The notes below the pieces were generated by a model. That model was given only the letters and a program-made list of their open reading frames with translations, made no database searches and was not told the origin of the DNA. Source: Sporomusa sp. (lineage in GTDB: Bacteria > Bacillota_C > Negativicutes > Sporomusales > Sporomusaceae). From it: 5,429 nt of DNA. Shown piece by piece: positions 1 through 5,325 of the stretch. The stretch spans positions 1 through 5,429 of the forward strand of contig JAQSXM010000263.1 in NCBI GenBank assembly GCA_029256645.1. The letters are read 5' to 3'. The translations under genes and the position numbers were made by a program. The first letter of the stretch is position 1. The number at the start of each line of letters is the position of its first letter.

Positions 1-20
1 CCGCCTCGTGCAAACACAGC

Positions 21-98
21 GATCGCAAACAGCTGATAGTCCGGGGACTGCGACATTCCCCGGACTATCGGCTTACTCCGGTTTAGCTGTTTCCGATC
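21..98. repeat. Two-part inverted repeat after the transporter operon (possible terminator)
   Basis: The inner arms at 35-47 and 57-69 are perfectly complementary over 13 bp (GATAGTCCGGGGA and its reverse complement) around a 9-nt loop. The outer arms at 21-34 and 85-98 match over 14 bp with one mismatch, and the right outer arm ends exactly at the stop codon of the binding-protein gene. The RNA would form one long hairpin with a 15-nt bulge at 70-84. Its position fits an operon-end terminator or an mRNA 3'-end stabiliser, but neither strand has a clear run of T after the stem. A small repeat element is the alternative. Confidence 0.6.
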
Positions 99-1204
99 TA
101 GTTGGAAAACTGCTTGGTAACCAGATCGTTTACGGCTAGCTGTCCTTCTTTCAGAAAACCGTCTTTGACAAGATCGTCAATCCAGGGTTGAACCAGTCTG
201 TCCGGAATGCCTTTACCGGTATAATAATAGTGAACCGCGTTGACCGGCTGCCCGATATAATCCCCGGTCAGTTTAATAGCTTCCGCTTCATTTGCCGGAT
301 CGACACTCCATGCGTTAGCTTTTCGAATCGCACGGACAAAGCGCCCTACAGCCTCCGGGTTTTCCTCAATGAATTTTTCAGTAAAGTAATAAGCTCCGGT
401 TCCCGCCGCTTCCCCAAGGCCGGTGTCCACCGTGTCAAATACTTGCGGCAGCTTGGAATCCGCCGCAAGCTTGTAGAAGGGAGGGTGAACCCCGACAATG
501 TCCAGATTGCCCTGCCGGGCAGCCTGCAGCGCCGCCGTATCGCTATCAAAAGACACGAATTGGATGTGCTCCCGGCCATAGCCTAGATGATCAAAAGCGT
601 TGTCGGCGATAAAAGTCGTGCAAACGGGCTTCGTACCGTTAATCGTCACCTTCTTGTTCTGGCTTTTTCTCAGTTCAACCAATTCCGCCAGGGTGTTGAC
701 ACCCAGTTCCGGACTCAGATAATAGCGCATATGCCGGTATTTCGGATCCACGTCCGGGGTGGGGTCAACGCCGTTTAAAGTGACCCCTTTAATTTTGGCT
801 CCAGCGGCGATATACGTAGCCAGCGCATTGATGTGGGCCGTTGCAACGTCATTTGTTCCATTTAATACTGAAGGCAATATCTGAGGGGTTTTCAATTCGC
901 CCGTGTATTCAACATTCAATCCTTCTTCGGCGAAAAAGCCTTTTTTCTCGGCAATGACCCAGGGCGTGGAACCGCAGTTTTTCTTGGTGTCCGACTTAAT
1001 CGTCAGGACCTTTTTCCCGGAGGCGGTCGGGTCATAGGCGCCGTTCTTTAGGTCCTTAAAGCCAGCTGCTCCCTGTATTTCAGATCCCGTTGAAATCCCC
1101 TTCTTCGTTTGTCCATGAAAGCTGCCAATCCCGATCGCCACTGCCAGAACTGCTGCCACAGCCCCGATAATAATAAATTTCTTCTTTTGACCTCTGTCAG
1201 CCAT
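98..1204 (-). CDS. ABC transporter substrate-binding protein, NMT1/SsuA-TauA type
   Basis: This 368-residue protein is the likely substrate-capturing subunit of the importer whose permeases lie directly upstream. The ATG is preceded by AAGGAGG at a spacing of 7 nt. Residues 10-28 form a hydrophobic segment after a lysine-rich start (KKKF). No lipobox cysteine follows and no clear signal peptidase site is visible, so the protein is probably held at the membrane by this segment. The mature part starts near residue 65 and has family traits: WVIAEKKGFFAEEGLNVEY at 82-100, a segment rich in small residues (ILPSVLNGTNDVATAHINAL) near 109-128, and ALQAARQGNLDIVGVHPPF near 225-243. Only two cysteines occur, at 77 and 195. 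It is the last gene of the operon, 69 nt after the permease. Family members bind nitrate, sulfonates, taurine, aromatic acids or pyrimidine precursors; the substrate here is unknown. Confidence 0.88.
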   Translation of the reverse strand: MADRGQKKKFIIIGAVAAVLAVAIGIGSFHGQTKKGISTGSEIQGAAGFKDLKNGAYDPTASGKKVLTIKSDTKKNCGSTPWVIAEKKGFFAEEGLNVEYTGELKTPQILPSVLNGTNDVATAHINALATYIAAGAKIKGVTLNGVDPTPDVDPKYRHMRYYLSPELGVNTLAELVELRKSQNKKVTINGTKPVCTTFIADNAFDHLGYGREHIQFVSFDSDTAALQAARQGNLDIVGVHPPFYKLAADSKLPQVFDTVDTGLGEAAGTGAYYFTEKFIEENPEAVGRFVRAIRKANAWSVDPANEAEAIKLTGDYIGQPVNAVHYYYTGKGIPDRLVQPWIDDLVKDGFLKEGQLAVNDLVTKQFSN

Positions 1205-1239
1205 TTTTTTGCCTCCTTATTTTTGCTTATATTTATTTC

Positions 1240-1258
1240 AATCCGGTTCATCCGGACT
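1240..1258 (-). promoter_or_regulatory. Intercistronic hairpin before the binding-protein gene
   Basis: In the 69-nt gap between permease and binding protein, the minus strand can form a 7-bp stem (AGTCCGG with CCGGATT, one G-U pair) with a 5-nt loop. It has no T-run, so it is not an intrinsic terminator. In ABC importer operons such hairpins often mark RNA processing or stabilisation that raises the amount of binding protein over permease; that role is inferred here. Confidence 0.35.
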
Positions 1259-1273
1259 TGTTTTCCAGACAGC

Positions 1274-2050
1274 TTAGCTCAGTTGCGAAGCCTCTTTCCA
1301 GACCAGGAAGCGTTTTTTCAGCCGGGCAAAAGTAACGTTTACCCCAATTGCCAGTACGGTAATATAGAGAACGATACCGTACATTAGGGCCAGCTCATAC
1401 CTGTGCGTGGAGCTGATATAATACCAGCCAAGACCGGTGCTGGCGCCAATAACCTCCGATGCGATGATCATAAAGAAAGCAATTTGCGCCGCTATCTCAA
1501 TCCCGATAAAGATATTGGGCAAAGCGTGGGGAAAGATTACTTTGGGTAACAATTCCCAACGGGTTGCCCCCATGGAGCGGGCCACCTTCAGCAGATTGCG
1601 GTCGATATTGCGCGCCCCGGTCATCGTATTGAAAAGAACCGGCCACAAGGTGGACCAAAATATGACCACTACTTTCTCGGCAGTACCGATGCCGAAAAAG
1701 ATCATGAAGATGGGAATAATCGCAAAAGGATTTAATTTTTCACATGTGCGCAGAAAAGGCAGCAGGGCCTTTTCCGCCGATGTGAAAAAAGTTCCCATTA
1801 AAAACCCAAGGGGCACGCCTATCAGCACAGAAAGACTAAACCCCATGACGACCCGTTCCAAACTGATCCATGTCTGTTGCCACAACATGCCGGAAGCCGC
1901 CGATTTAAACAGGGCCACTATGGCGTCGGAGGCTGGGGAAATAACCCCCGCGGGGATTAGACGGGGTCCAATCTCCCAAAAAATGAAGAACAAAATAATC
2001 GAACTGCTGTCAAAGGCAAGCTTTTTCAGGTTAGGCAGCAAAAATCTCAT
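1274..2050 (-). CDS. ABC transporter permease, SsuC/TauC type (second permease of the operon)
   Basis: This 258-residue inner-membrane protein has the usual length for the BPD_transp_1 permeases of nitrate/sulfonate/taurine importers. Hydrophobic segments can be seen near residues 17-34, 66-90, 106-140, 178-200 and 221-240. The cytoplasmic EAA coupling loop is at about 157-178 and reads ARSMGATRWELLPKVIFP followed by HALP, with the conserved glycine at 161; this is the site that docks on the ATPase. The N-terminal FWEIGPRL motif is typical of the family. The ATG has a GAGGAGG upstream at a spacing of about 11 nt. It lies 51 nt after the other permease, which differs clearly in sequence, so the two probably form a heterodimeric channel. 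Substrate unknown. Confidence 0.92.
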   Translation of the reverse strand: MRFLLPNLKKLAFDSSSIILFFIFWEIGPRLIPAGVISPASDAIVALFKSAASGMLWQQTWISLERVVMGFSLSVLIGVPLGFLMGTFFTSAEKALLPFLRTCEKLNPFAIIPIFMIFFGIGTAEKVVVIFWSTLWPVLFNTMTGARNIDRNLLKVARSMGATRWELLPKVIFPHALPNIFIGIEIAAQIAFFMIIASEVIGASTGLGWYYISSTHRYELALMYGIVLYITVLAIGVNVTFARLKKRFLVWKEASQLS

Positions 2051-2101
2051 TTAGCAAATAACCTCCTCTGTATGATTTTATACTCGCTGTCGCTCCGCTT
2101 T

Positions 2102-2908
2102 TCAGGTGGCAACGCAATCCTTTTCCTCTTCTTCCGGAAGCTCCCGCTCCTGCCAATACAGCACGATGCTCTCCAAAGTTTCAAGTGCATAATTCAAAAC
2201 AAAACCTACGCCTGCGACCAGGATGGCGCCCAGATAGATCCGTTCCACAAAGCCCATGCTTTCCGCATTGTGAATCATCCAGCCCAACCCGGAATCCGCC
2301 CCCATGCTCTCAGCGCCGATCAGCATAAAGAAACTCATCGTCAAGCCCGTCCGAATGCCTGAAATAATGGTCGGCATTGCGCCGGGCAGCACGACTTTGT
2401 AAAACAATTCCAGCTTATTGGCATTCATCGCTCTACCGGCCCGGATAAGCAGGGTATCTACATTTTGGATACCCACTATTGTCGTAAAAAGGATCGGCCA
2501 AAAAGAAGACCAGAAAATAACGGTATAAATACCACCCTCGCCAACCCCCACAATGATGACAAAAATCGGGAATAAGATAAATGGCGGGATACTGGAGAGA
2601 AAAATCGTTAATGGCCTGAGGAATCTGGCCAGCCACGGCAATCCCCCGGCCAAAATAAATCCCAGCGGCAGTGCCAGCAGTGTAGCAAGGAAAAAGCCTG
2701 TAAAGACCCTCTTGAGGCTAATCGAAATGTAAATCAGGACATTGGCTAATCCTAAATCGAATGCTGTCTGGATAACCCGGGACAGCGGGGGGAGAAATAC
2801 ATCGCTGGTCCAGCCTAACCGCGGCGCTATTTCCCACAAAATCAACACTAAAAAATATAAATAAAACCCTAAGAGCTTGTTATGAATCGTTGTTATAATC
2901 TCTTTCAT
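2102..2908 (-). CDS. ABC transporter permease, SsuC/TauC type (first gene of the operon)
   Basis: This 268-residue membrane protein is homologous to the following permease: both share WEIAPRL/WEIGPRL near residue 25-31, a FWSSFWPILF/FWSTLWPVLF segment near 132-141 and a GLGW motif near 207-210. Its EAA loop, about 158-179 (GRAMNANKLELFYKVVLP then GAMP), has asparagine at 162 where the partner and most family members have the conserved glycine. The C-terminus ends in an acidic tail (ELPEEEEKD). The start ATG is well supported by AAGGGAGGA at a spacing of 5-6 nt. As first gene of the operon it is the one directly exposed to leader regulation. It is likely the second half of a heterodimeric translocation channel; no ATPase is encoded nearby. 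Confidence 0.92.
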   Translation of the reverse strand: MKEIITTIHNKLLGFYLYFLVLILWEIAPRLGWTSDVFLPPLSRVIQTAFDLGLANVLIYISISLKRVFTGFFLATLLALPLGFILAGGLPWLARFLRPLTIFLSSIPPFILFPIFVIIVGVGEGGIYTVIFWSSFWPILFTTIVGIQNVDTLLIRAGRAMNANKLELFYKVVLPGAMPTIISGIRTGLTMSFFMLIGAESMGADSGLGWMIHNAESMGFVERIYLGAILVAGVGFVLNYALETLESIVLYWQERELPEEEEKDCVAT

Positions 2909-2924
2909 GAGTTCCTCCCTTAAT

Positions 2925-2946
2925 AATCAAACGATTTTATTCGATT
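2925..2946. promoter_or_regulatory. Imperfect inverted repeat, possible operator
   Basis: AATCAAA at 2925-2931 and TTCGATT at 2940-2946 form a 7-bp inverted repeat with one mismatch, centred 8 nt apart. It lies between the candidate -10 box and the ribosome binding site of the first permease gene, where a repressor could act. The arms are AT-rich and short, so chance is a real possibility. Confidence 0.22.
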
Positions 2947-2971
2947 ATCTCGCTCAATCGCAGTATTTCAA
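2944..2971 (-). promoter_or_regulatory. Candidate promoter just upstream of the transporter operon
   Basis: On the minus strand TTGAAA (2971-2966) is followed after 16 nt by GATAAT (2949-2944). Each box has one difference from the sigma-A consensus. The start site would lie near 2937, giving a short 5' leader of about 30 nt before the permease ATG. This would let the operon be expressed independently of the leader RNA further upstream. Confidence 0.4.
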
Positions 2972-3070
2972 AGAAACCAAATAGAGCCTTACTCTCCGGA
3001 TAGATTGACTATGCTGATCGTGATATGTTTTTAGGTATATTCCCGAACAGCAGCCTGCCGATTTTTTGAG

Positions 3071-3175
3071 CTATCGCATCACTCCTTCGAAAAAATCAAT
3101 TACATAGGTTAACAGCGCTCCCAGCACCGCGGTGGTTACCACTGCCGCAAACAGCCTGGGGATAAGATTATTCAT
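3071..3175 (-). CDS. Possible 34-residue membrane microprotein
   Basis: An ATG opens 35 codons (34 residues plus stop) in the otherwise gene-free leader of the transporter operon. The product starts MNNLIPRLFAAVV, has an uninterrupted hydrophobic stretch at about residues 8-25 (ending GALLTYVI) long enough for one membrane helix, and ends DFFEGVMR. An arginine before the helix and acidic residues after it do not set the orientation clearly. The start has no convincing ribosome binding site and directly follows an in-frame TAG, so translation would depend on re-initiation. I do not recognise a family. It could be a leader peptide, a small transporter accessory protein, or a chance ORF. Confidence 0.4.
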   Translation of the reverse strand: MNNLIPRLFAAVVTTAVLGALLTYVIDFFEGVMR

Positions 3176-3264
3176 CTACGTCATTTAATAACTGCTCACA
3201 ATACTTTTTTCCCCTGATTCTTAGCTCTCTTGTTTTTCCTCCCCCTTGCGCCTCCTCCTACTGA

Positions 3265-3300
3265 AAAATAAAAGGCAGAAAGAAAGTTCTTTCTGCCTTT
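3265..3300 (-). terminator. Intrinsic (rho-independent) terminator
   Basis: The minus strand has a perfect 12-bp stem (AAAGGCAGAAAG, 6-nt loop AACTTT, CTTTCTGCCTTT) followed at once by TATTTTT. The plus-strand side has no comparable T-run, so it acts on minus-strand transcripts. It ends the structured RNA that begins near 3482 and would stop transcription before the transporter genes unless it is bypassed. Confidence 0.88.
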
Positions 3301-3482
3301 AGTTCTTAAACTAATCAGCCAAATTCAGCCTGATTTTATGAATTATTCACCATTCACACACCGGCAATACCGGTAACAGGTTCCAGCCGCAGCCTCATCA
3401 GGGATAAAACAAAGACTGTATCCCCGTAAAGGAACACAGCCTCTAGTTTAGTACCAGTCAGCAACTTGGCGCTCTGTATGTT
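3301..3482 (-). ncRNA. Candidate structured leader RNA or small RNA, family not recognised
   Basis: Between a strong promoter and an intrinsic terminator lie about 180 nt with dense pairing potential on the minus strand. TAAACTA (3450-3444) can pair with TAGTTTA (3313-3307), closing a domain of about 144 nt. Inside it are a 9-bp hairpin at 3416-3439 (CTGTGTTCC with GGGATACAG, two G-U pairs), a 5-bp ACCGG/CCGGT hairpin near 3359-3373, and a hairpin AATCAGGC/GCTGATT near 3312-3334. The 3' strand of the closing helix can alternatively form a local hairpin (TTAGTT, 4-nt loop, AACTAA; 3299-3314) whose last bases touch the terminator stem. This two-state layout is typical of riboswitches and attenuators. 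I saw no conserved core of the TPP, SAM, lysine, cobalamin, FMN, glycine, guanidine, purine, Moco or T-box families. A stand-alone sRNA is the alternative. Confidence 0.45.
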
Positions 3483-3488
3483 GATATT

Positions 3489-3517
3489 ATATTAAACCTT
3501 CGCTGCGTAGTTGTCAA
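3489..3517 (-). promoter_or_regulatory. Sigma-A-type promoter for the leader RNA
   Basis: The minus strand carries a consensus -35 box TTGACA (3517-3512), a 17-nt spacer and TAATAT (3494-3489) as -10 box. An overlapping perfect TATAAT (3491-3486) has a longer, 20-nt spacer. Transcription would start near 3482-3478. It is the best promoter in the window, and no gene follows it before the terminator. Confidence 0.7.
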
Positions 3518-3529
3518 TATCATCCATTA

Positions 3530-3650
3530 CATTTATTTTCATTATTTTACTGGTAAAGTAATCCTCGTACGCGACTCACGGGGACGGTTCGAAACCACTG
3601 AAAAAGTCAAATTACAGGGAAAAATTACCCTTTTATGGTATAAACATGGT
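3530..3650. other. Gene-free stretch, possible mobile-element scar
   Basis: There is no ORF of note here. The segment near 3575-3610 (ACTCACGGGGACGGTTCGAA and then AACCACTGAAAAAGTC) resembles short dispersed sequences that I associate with transposon ends in Peptococcaceae-type Firmicutes; this is from memory and not verified. It lies exactly where the methyltransferase remnant loses its coding sequence, which fits an insertion or deletion at this place. Confidence 0.25.
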
Positions 3651-3826
3651 TCAGAAAATTACATGCCTGCCTAACCGGCCAGTGCCACTGCCGATATCTA
3701 AGATCGAATCGCCAGGTTTTACTTCCAGTTTCTGAATCAATATAGATCCGTTATGAATTGGGTATTGCTTACCTCATCATAGGTACTTGCCAAATTCTCA
3801 TTATCCAGTGTCAGATGAACGGCCAT
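3651..3826 (-). pseudogene. Class I SAM-dependent methyltransferase remnant (frameshifted, truncated)
   Basis: An ATG with a fitting AAGGAG 8 nt upstream opens a frame beginning MAVHLTLDNENLASTYDEVS that stops after 29 codons at 3737. From about 3750 the next frame continues the protein (GSILIQKLEVKPGDSILDIG) and contains the SAM-binding motif I, LDIGSGTGRLG, before a stop at 3651. Adding one base near 3750-3753 (ATAACGG to ATAAACGG) would join both parts into one reading, TQFINGSIL, so a single-base deletion is the simplest explanation. Only about 56 codons remain, against 200 or more in the family; everything after motif I is missing. It starts 38 nt after the acetyltransferase gene and was probably the last gene of that operon. 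The former substrate cannot be told. Confidence 0.78.
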
Positions 3827-3864
3827 AATAAACACTCCTTAAATTCGACTGAAGTTGGTATAAT

Positions 3865-4335
3865 TTAAATGTATAATACCATTGCTTTATCTCCTGGCTC
3901 AGAGAAATCAAATTTTCGATATAGTGGTTCTCCCGTTTTTGTTGCATTGAGATACAACCTATTTATTTGCCTTTCTCTGGCCTTTTCGATTATAAAATTC
4001 ATTAATCCTTTACCATAGCCTTTATTCCTATATTCAGGATAAGTAAAGAAATTTAATACATGACCTTGTGTTCGTTTTATTGATTGAAGCAATGGGGGCA
4101 GTTTATAAATAAGCAAACCTGCACAACAAATAGGCTTTTTATCAATAAAACCAATAAAGCCAATATATTGATTCGTTGAAATAAGATCAGAAAAATACTC
4201 TTTTGTAATGCGCCTTACTTCTTCAATTAGCTGGGGTTCAATACCTGGATTAATATCGAGGATAAAATCTATTCTAAGTTTTACTATTAAATCCAAATCG
4301 TCTATGATTGTTTCTCTATACTTAATTAAACTCAC
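3865..4335 (-). CDS. GNAT-family N-acetyltransferase
   Basis: This soluble protein of 156 residues should transfer an acetyl group from acetyl-CoA to an amine of an unknown acceptor. The acetyl-CoA pyrophosphate loop is clear: FFTYPEYRNKGYGKGLMNFI, with the R/Q-x-x-G-x-G/A pattern RNKGYG at about residues 103-108. The usual N-terminal REtxxDLDLIVKLR and C-terminal LYRKFDF (near 138-144) elements of the fold are present. I chose the GTG at 4335 because AGGAG lies 10 nt upstream and the protein then begins MSLIKYRETIIDDL as family members do. An ATG at 4362 would add nine lysine/arginine/glutamate-rich residues that are merely the translated ribosome-binding region, and would overlap the preceding gene by 14 nt. 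It sits between a QueG-like gene and a methyltransferase remnant in one transcription unit. Confidence 0.88.
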   Translation of the reverse strand: MSLIKYRETIIDDLDLIVKLRIDFILDINPGIEPQLIEEVRRITKEYFSDLISTNQYIGFIGFIDKKPICCAGLLIYKLPPLLQSIKRTQGHVLNFFTYPEYRNKGYGKGLMNFIIEKARERQINRLYLNATKTGEPLYRKFDFSEPGDKAMVLYI

Positions 4336-4348
4336 TTCTTCTTTTCTC

Positions 4349-5323
4349 CTATTTTTCTTCATCTTTCGAAGCCTCGTCTCCTTTCATTAAATGAATGCAC
4401 GCTTGCATATTTCGCACAATATATTCTTTATGTCGTGACAACCCTAACCTATCCGTCTTTTCATAAACACTTTCAATAATTTCCGGCTTATCAATTCCGC
4501 CTACACCTAAAATATAATCTGTTTCTTCCTGACCAAAGCGTTCTGATAATATAGTTCCCACACTAATAAAATCTGTGTTGTGAGGACATACAGCCTGACA
4601 AAGTAAACAGCCTACCAAACAGTTATTTTTTGCATACTTAATAGAAGGAGGCCATTCCTCAGGTCTTTCGTTTTGATAAGCGAGACACCGATCGACATGT
4701 AACTGAAATCGATCGTCGCCAATAGCATGGGTTGGGCAGTTCTGCTTACACAAATTGCATTTTTCACAGTTTTCAAGATTTGTCTTTTCCGTATGTAAGC
4801 CTGGAGAAAATTCACGGGTAAATTCTGCATCTGTGACAAATCCTACAATTCTTATGTAGCTTCCAAACCCTTCAACATATATAAGGTTATTACGTCCATA
4901 CTTTCCCAAGCCAAGCCTTGCCGCCAAATTTTTATACGGTCCTGATAATCTTTCAATTCTATATCCATATTTCAACAGATAATCTGATAGACTTTTCTCA
5001 AGCAGCATTTCATATCGCCAACTATGTCCATCGTCTCCGTAACATGGCGGCAGCAAAGCAGTAACTTCCAGGCCATTAAAATCAAATAAAATCTGACGGC
5101 TTTTTCCGCTTACTGAATATGCGACAAGAATAACGGTATGCATTTTGTCGTTTCTTATATGATTATTAGACATCCATTCGCTAAATTTTTTGTTCTGCAA
5201 ATCATTCAATTGACCTGTTCGCGACAATGTTTGAAATTCGTCTAATGAGTCGCTTAAACATTTAATATTTCCCCAGGCTATTTTATAATTATTTACCAAA
5301 GCCCAACTATATAGATCAATCAC
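4349..5323 (-). CDS. QueG-like double [4Fe-4S] cluster-binding protein
   Basis: The 324-residue product resembles epoxyqueuosine reductase (QueG), a cobalamin and iron-sulfur enzyme of tRNA modification, and related reductases. The ferredoxin-like part has CEKCNLCKQNCP (cysteines 186, 189, 192, 196) and CLLCQAVCPHN (239, 242, 246; one more at 235), enough for two [4Fe-4S] clusters. Cys213 lies in an RCLAYQ element corresponding to RCISY of QueG. The AARLGLGKYGRNNLIY segment (134-149) matches the QueG family AAxxGLGWIGKNTLL motif. However, the DSxP element of QueG, holding the aspartate proposed as proton donor, reads LSGP (126-129), and QueG's usual C-terminal extension is absent. It is therefore probably a family member with another electron-transfer or reductive job. 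Translation starts at GTG, two bases after the stop of the upstream gene, with GGTGAGG nearby. Confidence 0.8.
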   Translation of the reverse strand: MIDLYSWALVNNYKIAWGNIKCLSDSLDEFQTLSRTGQLNDLQNKKFSEWMSNNHIRNDKMHTVILVAYSVSGKSRQILFDFNGLEVTALLPPCYGDDGHSWRYEMLLEKSLSDYLLKYGYRIERLSGPYKNLAARLGLGKYGRNNLIYVEGFGSYIRIVGFVTDAEFTREFSPGLHTEKTNLENCEKCNLCKQNCPTHAIGDDRFQLHVDRCLAYQNERPEEWPPSIKYAKNNCLVGCLLCQAVCPHNTDFISVGTILSERFGQEETDYILGVGGIDKPEIIESVYEKTDRLGLSRHKEYIVRNMQACIHLMKGDEASKDEEK

Positions 5324-5325
5324 AT

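Noticed and set aside
188..778. Plus-strand open frames opposite the binding-protein gene
   Set aside because: They lie antisense to a gene with clear family motifs and a good ribosome binding site, have no supporting signals and give no recognisable protein.
1437..2054. Plus-strand frame of 205 codons opposite the second permease
   Set aside because: It is a mirror of the permease codons; the permease has the EAA loop and membrane segments, while this frame is basic and featureless.
2072..2362. Plus-strand frame of 96 codons over the end of the first permease
   Set aside because: It is antisense to a well-supported gene, with no domain and no suitable start signal.
3376..3400. CTGATGAGG in the leader RNA, like the hammerhead ribozyme core
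   Set aside because: The following GAA element is misplaced relative to any stem II, and no stem I pairing links a preceding GUC site, so the three-way fold cannot form.
3360..3400. GGCTGGAACC resembling the T-box antiterminator element
   Set aside because: The T-box bulge sequence TGGNACCGCG is not matched, no specifier stem is visible, and the downstream genes are not amino-acid related in an evident way.
3265..3482. 6S RNA as an explanation for the RNA gene
   Set aside because: The pairing suggests a multi-branched domain rather than the single long rod with a central bubble expected of 6S RNA.
4612..4839. Minus-strand frame of 75 codons inside the QueG-like gene
   Set aside because: It is an alternate-frame shadow of the cysteine-rich region and has no independent start signal.
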